The translations under genes were made by a program, and so were the position numbers. The notes below the pieces were generated by a model. It saw only the letters and a program-made list of their open reading frames with translations. It was not told where the DNA came from and ran no database searches. From an uncultured Alphaproteobacteria bacterium (GTDB taxonomy: Bacteria > Pseudomonadota > Alphaproteobacteria > Micavibrionales > Micavibrionaceae), in contig CAKTCH010000017.1 in assembly GCA_934538895.1 (NCBI GenBank), positions 1-13,289 on the forward strand: 13,289 bases of DNA, read 5' to 3'. Numbering within the stretch: position 1 is the stretch's first letter; every line of letters starts with the position of its first letter. Positions 7,361-13,289 of the stretch are shown here, in pieces.

Positions 7361-8602
7361 ATGACCGGGAAAAGTTGGAAAGACGTCTGGAATTTTACAC
7401 GTTATACCAGCCTTAATCACGGTTCCGTGGGGGCGACGCCTGTTGAACTCATGAGGAAAAAGGCCGAGCTGGACCAGTATATCAACGGTGGCCGGGAAGC
7501 CTTTATCCGCAAGGGCGAGTATCAGCAGATGCTGGATCGTTCGCAGCAGGCGGTTGCGGCCTTTGTCGGGGCAGGGCAAAAAGACCTTGTTCTGACGGAC
7601 AGGGTGACGGACGCCCTGAACAGCGTTGTGAAGTCCGTCGACCTGGGGCCTGGCGACGAGCTTCTGGTCACGAACCATATTTATCCGAGTTATAAAGATT
7701 TTCTGACAGGGTTGTCGCAGCGGCAGGGGTTTAAACTTGTTACGGTCGAGATTCCGTATCCCCTCGAAAGCGACGAACAGATCGTTGATGCCATATTGGC
7801 CAAAGCCAGCGGTCATACCAGACTGGCATTGATCGACCATATTTCCAGCCCCAGCGCACTGGTGTTTCCTGTAAAGCGGATTGTCGCGGCTCTGGAAGAA
7901 AAGGGAATCGATACGTTTGTCGATGGCGCGCACGCACCGGGGCAATTGCCCGTTGATGTCCGTGATATCGGTGCGGCTTACTATGCCGGTGCCCATTATA
8001 AATGGCTTTGTGCGCCTTGGGCTTCCGGTTTCCTGCATGTGCGCTCCGACAAGCAGCATAATATCATTCCGGCGGTCAGCTCCGGCGATGCCCGCCTCGA
8101 CGTTCCTTTTCAAGATCGTTTCGGCTGGCAGGGCGTGATGGACCCTTTGCCACGCATCATGATCGCCGATACGATCACGTATATGACGTCGCTGCATCCG
8201 GAAGGATGGGACGGCATCTATAAACGCAATCATGATCTGGCAATCGAGGCACGCGATATCGTATTCGGGGCGCTCGGTTTGCCGAAAGCCTGCCCCGACC
8301 ATATGGTGGGATCGATGTTCACTATCCCGCTCAAGGGTTTGCAGTTCGACGACGAGGCGCTCAAAAAGCCAACCCTATTGAAGATATATGATTACATGAC
8401 CGATCGTCATAAGCTTGAGGTTTATGCCTCGGAAATCAACGGCGTTTATCTGCCGCGCGTGTCATGTCACTTGTATAATGAACGGCAGGATTACGAGAAG
8501 CTTGCCCATGCCATGGTTGAATTCGTGAATATGTATACGCCGCAACAGAACGCGGCGGCAAAGCCGTCCGGCAATAACCGTTCTTTGCCTTTCGGGCGGT
8601 AA
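7361..8602 (+). CDS. Class V aminotransferase-fold PLP enzyme, isopenicillin-N-epimerase (CefD) type
   Basis: The 413-aa product is a cytoplasmic PLP enzyme of fold type I. The N-terminus has TSLNHGSVGATP, the CefD-type opening. The cofactor region is FVDGAHAPGQLPVDV (Asp188 for the pyridine nitrogen, His191), and AHYKWLCAPWASGFLHV carries the Schiff-base Lys214. KWLCAPxxxGFLHV is the pattern of isopenicillin N epimerase and related desulfurases/lyases such as EgtE. The reaction cannot be fixed from sequence: epimerase, C-S lyase or aminotransferase are all possible, and nothing nearby suggests beta-lactam or ergothioneine synthesis. I chose the ATG at 7361 because GGAGG lies 6 nt upstream. 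A TTG at 7331 also opens the frame. The last 20 or so residues (PQQNAAAKPSGNNRSLPFGR) form a polar tail outside the fold. The transporter gene follows after 29 bp. Confidence 0.88.
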   Translation: MTGKSWKDVWNFTRYTSLNHGSVGATPVELMRKKAELDQYINGGREAFIRKGEYQQMLDRSQQAVAAFVGAGQKDLVLTDRVTDALNSVVKSVDLGPGDELLVTNHIYPSYKDFLTGLSQRQGFKLVTVEIPYPLESDEQIVDAILAKASGHTRLALIDHISSPSALVFPVKRIVAALEEKGIDTFVDGAHAPGQLPVDVRDIGAAYYAGAHYKWLCAPWASGFLHVRSDKQHNIIPAVSSGDARLDVPFQDRFGWQGVMDPLPRIMIADTITYMTSLHPEGWDGIYKRNHDLAIEARDIVFGALGLPKACPDHMVGSMFTIPLKGLQFDDEALKKPTLLKIYDYMTDRHKLEVYASEINGVYLPRVSCHLYNERQDYEKLAHAMVEFVNMYTPQQNAAAKPSGNNRSLPFGR

Positions 8603-8631
8603 TACATATGTCGCGTAAGCAGGGTTAATTC

Positions 8632-9528
8632 ATGTTCTACATCCTCATGGCATTTATAGGCGAACTGGGTTTTATGGGGCTGGGGGTTCTCTCCAAGCGC
8701 CTGCGCAACAAAGGCGTGCAGACCTTATCCGTTCTCGGTTTGTATGGTGTCCTGACCCCGGTCTGGGCGCTGCTGGCGGCGTGGTTCCTGTTTCAGGGGC
8801 AAACCGATATCGGGATTAAATATCTGGTGGTGCTGGGGGCGTGGATCTGCGTCTGCTTCATACTGAACTTCGGCAACACATGGCTGATGCGTTTCCAGAG
8901 TCTCAGCGATGGCAGCAGTTATAAATTCGGTTTTGCCGTCTTGTGGGCATTGATCGCCGATCTCGTATTCTTCCAGCAAGAGTTTTCACCGATAAAAGTG
9001 CTGGCGCTGGTTTTATTATTCAGCGGCGGTACGGTGCTCCATTTCAGCCGGCAGAAGGTGGTTGTCGATGCCTTGCGGATGCCGTTACGCAAACGACTGG
9101 CTATCATCATGGGCCTGTCGCTGGTGGAGGCGTCGACTTACTTCCTGTTTAAACTGGGCGCGGGAATGCAGGTTTCCGATCTGTTTCACAATGCGTTATC
9201 GCAGGGGTTGCTGTTCTCCATTTTCCTTGTTATGGGCTGGCGCTCGTTCCAGGCCGACAGGGCGGCGGGGCATGTGCCGGCGATATATGCCGTGGCCATG
9301 CTTACCCTGATGGTGGTGGCCTGCATCGCCAGTGGGTTTGCGATCGCAGGGCTTCCCCTGACTCTTGTCGTCATGTTTACCCTGATCCGCATGTCGGTAT
9401 TTGCCGTGCATGACATGAAAACCGGGGAGATACCCGTCTCTCTGAAGGCGATCATGGCTGTTATCTTGATTGTTTGCGGATTTACGGTTATTACCGTGAC
9501 GGGGCAGGGGAACGGTTATGGCGGATAA
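8632..9528 (+). CDS. DMT/EamA-like multi-helix transporter
   Basis: The 298-aa product is very hydrophobic, with about ten membrane helices in two halves of about five. That arrangement, and segments such as LWALIADLVFFQQEFSPIKVLALVLLFSGG (the 'alternative high-affinity' helix pair of EamA half-domains), suggest the drug/metabolite transporter superfamily. The match is not strong enough to name a subfamily. It would sit in the inner membrane and probably exports a small metabolite. The ATG has AGGG 7 nt upstream. The 3' end overlaps recJ by 11 nt, and the aminotransferase gene ends 29 bp upstream, so the three are probably one transcript. That pairing makes the aminotransferase product a candidate cargo, by inference only. 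Confidence 0.72.
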   Translation: MFYILMAFIGELGFMGLGVLSKRLRNKGVQTLSVLGLYGVLTPVWALLAAWFLFQGQTDIGIKYLVVLGAWICVCFILNFGNTWLMRFQSLSDGSSYKFGFAVLWALIADLVFFQQEFSPIKVLALVLLFSGGTVLHFSRQKVVVDALRMPLRKRLAIIMGLSLVEASTYFLFKLGAGMQVSDLFHNALSQGLLFSIFLVMGWRSFQADRAAGHVPAIYAVAMLTLMVVACIASGFAIAGLPLTLVVMFTLIRMSVFAVHDMKTGEIPVSLKAIMAVILIVCGFTVITVTGQGNGYGG

Positions 9529-11329
9529 AATGCTCAAAGTCGAAAGCTCATTGATGCAGGCGCGGTGGGTGGTTCCTGCCGTGAAGCTTGATGAAGTCGA
9601 GCAAATCGTGCGCCAGCATAATCTGCCGGAAATCGTGGCGCGGCTGATACAGGGGCGGCATATTCCGCTTGAGGATATCGAGAGTTTTCTTGAGCCTAAA
9701 TTATCGCGTGATTTTCCCGATCCCTTTTCGTTACAGGGCATGGATGCGCTGGCCGGCGATCTGGCGCAGGCGATTATCGATGGCCGGAAAATTGCCGTCT
9801 TTGGCGACTTCGACGTCGATGGCGCGACGTCGACAGCCATCCTCGTGCGGTTTTTGCGCCATTGCGGCGTCGATGCGCGGCTTTATATTCCCGACCGTTT
9901 AAAAGAAGGTTATGGCCCCAATATCAACGCGCTTTCAAAATTGCGTGCGGAAGGTGCCGATATCTGCATCCTCGCCGATTGCGGCACGACCGCGCATGAC
10001 GTCGTGGCCGCCGCTGTGGAGACGGGCCTCGATGTCGTGATCCTCGATCACCATGAGGCTGAAGAAACCCTGCCTTTGGCAAAACATCTTATCAATCCGA
10101 AGCGCAGGGACGATACATCCGGCCTGACCATGCTGGCGGCGTGCGGTGTCAGTTTCCTGACCTGTGTGGCGATCAACACGAAGCTGCGCGCGCAGGGGTT
10201 CTTTAAAGACAGGCCGGAAGCGCCACTGAAAAACTGGCTCGATCTCGTGGCGCTTGGTACCGTATGCGACATGGTGCCGCTGACGGGGCCGAACCGCCTG
10301 TTCGTGCGCGCGGGTTTCGCGCAAATGGCCAAACGCGGGAATGCCGGTATCGATGCTTTGTGCCGTGTGGCCAGGCTGACCGATGATCCGAACGTCTATC
10401 ATGCCGGGTTCGTGCTGGGGCCGCGTATCAATGCGGGGGGGCGCGTGCATCAGGCCGATCTGGGCGCGCGCCTGCTGCTGACCGACGATCCGGAAGAAGC
10501 TAAAAATATCGCGTGGACGCTGAACGACTGCAACGACAAGCGCAAGGATATACAGGCCGAAATGGTGGTTGAAGCGATCAATCAGGTGGAAGATCGCGGA
10601 ATGGCGGAAGATTCCATCATTATCGTCGCTGACGAAAGCTGGCATCCGGGACTTGCGGGATTGGTGGCCAGCCGCCTGAAGGAAAAGTATAACCACCCGG
10701 CGGTGGTAGTGACTTATGCGCCCGGCGCGGAGAGCGCGATGGAAGGGCGCGGCTCGGGCCGTTCGGTTCCGGGCGCCAATATCGCGGCGGCTTTCATTGA
10801 TGCGCGGGCGGCGGGTTTGCTGGTGAAGGGGGGCGGTCACGCGATGGCCGGAGGCTTTACCATCATGCCGGACAAGCTCGATGCGTTCCGGGCCTTTATG
10901 AAAGATCATATCGCCCGCCAGATGAACGGCCAGCCGTGCGTCAGCGAAACGCGTATCGACGGTGTGCTCAGCGTTCATGGCGCGCAATATCAGTTCATCG
11001 AAATGATCCAGCAGAAATTCGGGCCGTTCGGCGCGGGACATGAAGAGCCTGTTTTCGCGTTACCGGCGGTGCGTCTGCATATGGCCGATATCGTCGGCGA
11101 GGATCATGTGCGCTGCATGGTCAGTGACTGGGAAGGCGGGGCGCGGATGAAGGCGATGGCGTTCCGCGCGGCGGATACGCCGCTCGGGCAGGCGTTGCTG
11201 AAGCAGGGCAGCCGTCCCCTCCACCTGATCGGGCATTTCAAGCTGGATACCTGGAACGGCGCGCAGCGCGTGGAAATGCACATCCTCGATGCCGCATTCG
11301 CCGTCGCGGAAGAGCCGCAAGCCGCCTAA
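9518..11329 (+). CDS. recJ: Single-stranded-DNA-specific 5'-3' exonuclease RecJ
   Basis: RecJ degrades single-stranded DNA 5' to 3' in RecFOR recombination, mismatch repair and base excision repair. The 603-aa product (E. coli about 577) has all DHH motifs: GDFDVDGATSTA (96-107), ADCGTT (153-158), ILDHHEAEE (175-183) and LVALGTVCDMVPL (243-255). The DHHA1 domain holds RGSGRSVPGANIAAAF and GGGHAMAGGF (438-447). The C-terminal OB-fold region (HMADIVGEDHV to LIGHFKLDTWNGAQRVEM) is intact. The N-terminus (LPEIVARLIQGRHI, FLEPKL) is that expected for the family. The ATG at 9518 has AGGGGA 6 nt upstream and lies inside the end of the transporter gene. Nothing suggests degradation. Confidence 0.97.
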   Translation: MADKMLKVESSLMQARWVVPAVKLDEVEQIVRQHNLPEIVARLIQGRHIPLEDIESFLEPKLSRDFPDPFSLQGMDALAGDLAQAIIDGRKIAVFGDFDVDGATSTAILVRFLRHCGVDARLYIPDRLKEGYGPNINALSKLRAEGADICILADCGTTAHDVVAAAVETGLDVVILDHHEAEETLPLAKHLINPKRRDDTSGLTMLAACGVSFLTCVAINTKLRAQGFFKDRPEAPLKNWLDLVALGTVCDMVPLTGPNRLFVRAGFAQMAKRGNAGIDALCRVARLTDDPNVYHAGFVLGPRINAGGRVHQADLGARLLLTDDPEEAKNIAWTLNDCNDKRKDIQAEMVVEAINQVEDRGMAEDSIIIVADESWHPGLAGLVASRLKEKYNHPAVVVTYAPGAESAMEGRGSGRSVPGANIAAAFIDARAAGLLVKGGGHAMAGGFTIMPDKLDAFRAFMKDHIARQMNGQPCVSETRIDGVLSVHGAQYQFIEMIQQKFGPFGAGHEEPVFALPAVRLHMADIVGEDHVRCMVSDWEGGARMKAMAFRAADTPLGQALLKQGSRPLHLIGHFKLDTWNGAQRVEMHILDAAFAVAEEPQAA

Positions 11330-11448
11330 TATCTTCTTGTTTTCGCTGCATTTGCTGCTACGCGTCATGCAATATGATTGTGTGAAATTCCGCACATTGC
11401 TATCTCTTATGCATAACATTAAATCTAAAGAACAAGGGATAAATTCAC
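11330..11448 (+). promoter_or_regulatory. Upstream region of the GDPD-like gene, with an imperfect palindrome
   Basis: This 119-bp gap follows recJ. It contains an imperfect inverted repeat: GCAATATG (11369-11376) pairs with CACATTGC (11393-11400) with one mismatch, around a nested TGTG...CACA (11379-11396). The local AT-rich stretch after it (11401-11430) could hold a promoter, but no clear -35/-10 pair with proper spacing is seen. AAGGGA (11434-11439) lies 9 nt before the ATG. No terminator hairpin for recJ was found. Confidence 0.4.
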
Positions 11449-12171
11449 ATGATTCTGGACTTGCTGAAAGACCGTTTCGCTATCGTGGCGCGGCATGGTA
11501 ACTCTGCGGCTTACCCGGCGAACAGCGCGCGTGCGCTTATGATGGCGGCGCCTGATTCCGATATTATCCTGACGGATGTGACGGCCTGTAAAAACGGCGT
11601 TCTATTTTGCAGCAACAAGGACGCTGTTTCTAAAATGTCTTCTGATGAAGCCGATGGCATGGATATCGTTTCGCTGCGCGAGATGATCGACTGGGCCAAA
11701 GAAACGGACGGACATCTGTTGTTAAACGCTAAACCCATGAAGCGCGAGATGTTGCAGCGTATAGCAAGCGATGTGCATGATTTGGGGGTGGAAGAACGCG
11801 TTTCCGTCGTAACGCGCTCTCTGGGGCTTACAAAGTATGTTCATTCCCTCAACGACAGGATCGGTATCGTGGGTATTCTGAACAAGCCGGAGCAATATGC
11901 CGCCTTTTACAAGGCCGGCGGTCATGTCGCGACATTGGCGAGTCATGAAACCACGCCGAAAAACGTGCGCCAGGCCGAGGCCGCCGAAGGCCGCCAGCGC
12001 CATCCGTTCCTCGTTCTGGCTCCTAAAGCCGTAATGCAGGACGTTTTCAACGCCTGTGGCGCGCTCGTCGGAGCCAGGGGGATCATCATGGACAATCCGG
12101 GGCTGGGGCGCGAAAGCCTGCGCCGCCGGGAGGCGTTTACCCCCGGCTACTCAGGCTTTTGCCCGGATTAG
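11449..12171 (+). CDS. GDPD-fold protein with lost catalytic residues (probable pseudoenzyme)
   Basis: The 240-aa product is laid out like a glycerophosphodiester phosphodiesterase TIM barrel: AIVARHGNSAAYPANSARAL at 11-30, DIILTDVTACKNGVLF at 38-53, LLLNAKP at 90-96, and GARGIIMDNPGLGRESL at 208-224. Active members have AHRG, PENT, ELDV, HD and EIK. Here these read ARHG (15-17), PANS (23-26), LTDV (41-44), SNKD (55-58) and NAK (93-95). The two acidic metal ligands and the downstream histidine are therefore missing, and the first His/Arg pair is swapped. Only Asp43 and Lys95 seem kept. There is no signal peptide, so it is probably cytoplasmic. The frame is intact, so this looks like a diverged protein rather than a decaying gene. 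The start is supported by AAGGGA 9 nt upstream. Hydrolysis of glycerophosphodiesters is unlikely. A binding or regulatory role is a guess. Confidence 0.7.
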   Translation: MILDLLKDRFAIVARHGNSAAYPANSARALMMAAPDSDIILTDVTACKNGVLFCSNKDAVSKMSSDEADGMDIVSLREMIDWAKETDGHLLLNAKPMKREMLQRIASDVHDLGVEERVSVVTRSLGLTKYVHSLNDRIGIVGILNKPEQYAAFYKAGGHVATLASHETTPKNVRQAEAAEGRQRHPFLVLAPKAVMQDVFNACGALVGARGIIMDNPGLGRESLRRREAFTPGYSGFCPD

Positions 12172-12210
12172 GCCGGAAAAAGCTTTTATTCAGAAAGCGT
12201 TATAAAGTGC

Positions 12211-12239
12211 TTGCATTTCCGCCCCGGCTCTATTAGAAA
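12211..12239 (+). promoter_or_regulatory. Putative promoter of tRNA-Glu
   Basis: TTGCAT (12211-12216) and TAGAAA (12234-12239) are 17 bp apart, ending 18 bp before the mature tRNA. TATTAG at 12231 is an alternative -10, but with a 14-bp spacer. This is by eye only. Confidence 0.4.
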
Positions 12240-12257
12240 AAGCGCACTTCCGAGGCT

Positions 12258-12333
12258 GTCCCCTTCGTCTAGTGGCCTAGGACACATCCCTTTCACGGAT
12301 GCGACACGGGTTCAAATCCCGTAGGGGACGCCA
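12258..12333 (+). tRNA. tRNA-Glu (anticodon TTC)
   Basis: A full cloverleaf folds by hand. The acceptor stem GTCCCCT pairs with AGGGGAC, the discriminator is G, and CCA is encoded (12331-12333). The D arm is GTCT-AGTGGCCTA-GGAC. The anticodon stem CATCC/GGATG encloses the loop CTTTCAC with anticodon TTC. The T arm is ACGGG-TTCAAAT-CCCGT. It reads GAA and GAG codons and supplies Glu-tRNA for translation and, in most bacteria, for tetrapyrrole synthesis. The integrase remnant 160 bp downstream suggests that its 3' end served as an integration target. Confidence 0.97.
12311..12333 (+). other. Possible attachment site at the tRNA-Glu 3' end
   Basis: P4-type integrases often recombine within the T-arm/3' end of a tRNA gene and leave a direct repeat of it at the far element end. 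The integrase remnant begins 162 bp further on, which fits. No second copy of this 23-bp segment lies in the window, so the other end is off the right edge or lost. Confidence 0.35.
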
Positions 12334-12347
12334 ATTTTCTGTTCACA

Positions 12348-12363
12348 GACGTTCAATAACGTC
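12348..12363. repeat. 16-bp palindrome, copy 1 (GACGT...ACGTC)
   Basis: GACGTTCAATAACGTC has 6-bp arms and a 4-nt centre. It shares outer arms, length and spacer length with a second copy at 12410-12425, the centres being 62 bp apart. Its position between tRNA and integrase fits a protein-binding site (integrase arm site, excisionase or repressor operator). Confidence 0.6.
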
Positions 12364-12409
12364 AGTTTATGAATAGAAATCAATGGCTTGGATGCGGTCG
12401 CCAACCTCT

Positions 12410-12425
12410 GACGTATTCTTACGTC
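12410..12425. repeat. 16-bp palindrome, copy 2 (GACGT...ACGTC)
   Basis: GACGTATTCTTACGTC has 6-bp arms and a 4-nt centre, matching copy 1 in GACGT/ACGTC and differing in the centre. It lies 70 bp before the integrase start, in reach of a promoter. Confidence 0.6.
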
Positions 12426-12452
12426 CTATGATATCCCACACATTTGATGGTA

Positions 12453-12485
12453 TTTTTGCTGGTATGACTTTTATACCAGCAAAAA
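12453..12485. repeat. 13-bp perfect inverted repeat just before the integrase start
   Basis: TTTTTGCTGGTAT (12453-12465) and ATACCAGCAAAAA (12473-12485) pair perfectly around a 7-nt loop, ending 9 nt before the ATG at 12495. The integrase has no clear Shine-Dalgarno sequence, because the space is taken by this repeat and GATAGCATC. It could be an operator, an integrase-binding site, or an RNA hairpin limiting translation. Confidence 0.65.
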
Positions 12486-12494
12486 GATAGCATC

Positions 12495-13152
12495 ATGCCT
12501 TTAACCGATATTGCCTGTAAAAACGCTAAACCCAAGGATAAGCCATACAAACTGGCGGATTCCCAAGGTCTGTATTTATCTATTCAGCCTAATGGCAGCA
12601 AATACTGGAGATTCAATTACCGTTTTCTAGGGAAGCAAAAAAGCCTCGCTTTAGGGGTCTATCCAGAAACATCCCTCGCTACAGCGCGTGAGAATTGCCA
12701 AGCTGCCAGAAAACAACTTATGAGTGGTATTGACCCCTCTCAAGCCAAAAAAGATATCAAGCACCAGCGTTTGTTAAATGCGTCGAATACATTTGAGGCC
12801 GTTGGGCGAGAATGGCTGGCGCACTATAAGGATAAATGGTCTGTTAATCATGCGGCTACTATTGTGCGGCGCTTGGACAATGATGTTTTTCCGGTTATAG
12901 GGCATCGAGCCATTAAAGATTTAAAATCATCTGACATGCTGGAGTTGGCACGGAAAATAGAATCTCGTGGTGCGTATGAAATAACGCGGCGGGCGATGCA
13001 GGTATAGACATGAAGTCATTGATCGCCAACTTGCGCATGCTCATAAGAGCCAAGTTGTAGCTGCCTATGATAGGGCAGAATTTTTAGATGAACGCCGTGT
13101 TATGATGCAGGATTGGGCAGATTATTTGGACAGTTTGAGGATGAATGCATGA
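12495..13152 (+). pseudogene. P4-type tyrosine integrase, internally deleted and frameshifted
   Basis: Positions 12495-13007 encode a 170-aa N-terminal part. It has the arm-binding DUF4102 domain (about 1-85, with DSQGLYLSIQPNGSKYW and LALGVYPETSLATAR) and the core-binding SAM-like domain (about 95-168, with FEAVGREWLAHY and VFPVIGHRAIKDL), then stops at TAG. The true C-terminus survives at 13009-13152 in the next frame (HEVIDRQLAHAHKSQV, AAYDRAEFLDERR, WADYLDSLR). That fragment keeps the LAH box and the probable nucleophile Tyr. The stretch with the first catalytic Arg, the Lys and the HxxR motif is absent. A P4 integrase is normally about 400 aa, so roughly 180 residues (about 550 bp) were deleted, with the junction near 13002-13009. 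The remnant cannot recombine DNA. Its AT-rich codon use is unlike the chromosomal genes to its left. The N-terminal part could still bind DNA if translated. Confidence 0.9.
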
Positions 13153-13232
13153 TTCTTTATGTAATGAAACCCTATATGGTTGAGGGTGCTTTTACACTTA
13201 TGGATGCGGTTTTTGGTCAACCCCCAATTTAG
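13149..13232 (+). CDS. Very short ORF overlapping the integrase stop (doubtful)
   Basis: A 27-codon frame (MILYVMKPYMVEGAFTLMDA and onward, ending in PPI) starts at ATG overlapping the integrase TGA in an ATGA arrangement. No clear ribosome binding site and no recognised family. It may be a chance frame, or the start of a longer, now truncated element gene. Listed for completeness. Confidence 0.15.
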   Translation: MILYVMKPYMVEGAFTLMDAVFGQPPI

Positions 13233-13289
13233 AGTCCAGAATTTAAGTTACAGTTCTGCCGTTGTGGTGGCATGAAGGAAGGGGTTGGA
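13153..13289. other. AT-rich tail of the element remnant
   Basis: Beyond the integrase remnant I see no complete gene. TCAACCCC (13217-13224) and GGGGTTGGA (13281-13289) form an imperfect inverted pair at the window edge. In one frame the last 60 bases read CRCGGMKEGVG, which might begin or end another fragment, but it is too short to judge. Confidence 0.3.

Noticed and set aside
9935..11041. Minus-strand open frame of 368 codons opposite recJ
   Set aside because: It is an antisense shadow of recJ with no domain features.
11379..11396. TGTG...CACA as a CRP/FNR-type site
   Set aside because: The half-sites are 10 bp apart, not the 8 bp between TGTG and CACA in the CRP consensus, and the inner bases do not fit.
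12389..13210. 10-bp direct repeat TGGATGCGGT at 12389-12398 and 13201-13210 flanking the integrase remnant
   Set aside because: A 10-bp match between two stretches of this size is expected by chance and does not match the tRNA 3' end, so it is not called as att sites.
1..13289. CRISPR arrays, toxin-antitoxin pairs or defence gene clusters
   Set aside because: No regularly spaced repeats and no toxin, nuclease or helicase genes beyond recJ were found on either strand.

Overview
This 13.3 kb window looks like an alphaproteobacterial chromosome, GC-rich apart from the right end. The evidence is the codon use, the presence of hom, glpX and recJ in the same order and orientation (a grouping I recall as common in Alphaproteobacteria), a class I PHA synthase, and OmpA-type and DUF4197 envelope proteins. 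I cannot name the genus. An early-branching lineage near Rhodospirillales or Micavibrionales is a guess.

Layout. 1-725 (+) is the 3' part of an isoprenylcysteine/PEMT-type membrane methyltransferase that begins before the window. 835-2637 (-) is PHA synthase phaC. Diverging from it is a tight set on the + strand (2754-5691): an OmpA-domain lipoprotein starting at TTG, homoserine dehydrogenase (hom) 11 bp later, and a secreted DUF4197 protein that overlaps hom by ATGA. A small four-helix membrane protein lies convergently at 5711-6124 (-). glpX (class II fructose-1,6-bisphosphatase) has two good start sites. A second tight + strand set follows (7361-11329): a class V aminotransferase of the isopenicillin-N-epimerase (CefD) type, a DMT/EamA-like transporter, and recJ, which overlaps the transporter gene. 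11449-12171 is a GDPD-fold protein that has lost most of its catalytic residues. tRNA-Glu(TTC) is at 12258-12333.

Beyond the tRNA the DNA turns visibly AT-richer. It holds a P4-type tyrosine integrase with an internal deletion: the N-terminal 168 or so residues and the C-terminal 48 residues survive in different frames, while most of the catalytic domain is gone. Three inverted repeats lie between the tRNA and the integrase start: two related 16-bp GACGT...ACGTC palindromes and a perfect 13-bp stem ending 9 nt before the ATG. This looks like the end of an integrated element or its remnant at a tRNA-Glu site.

How the genes fit together. Most are housekeeping: threonine/methionine precursor synthesis, gluconeogenesis, carbon storage, DNA repair and envelope maintenance. 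No complete new defence or mobile system is visible. The points most worth a second look are the catalytically degenerate GDPD protein, the aminotransferase plus transporter pair set between glpX and recJ, and the palindromes at the integrase.
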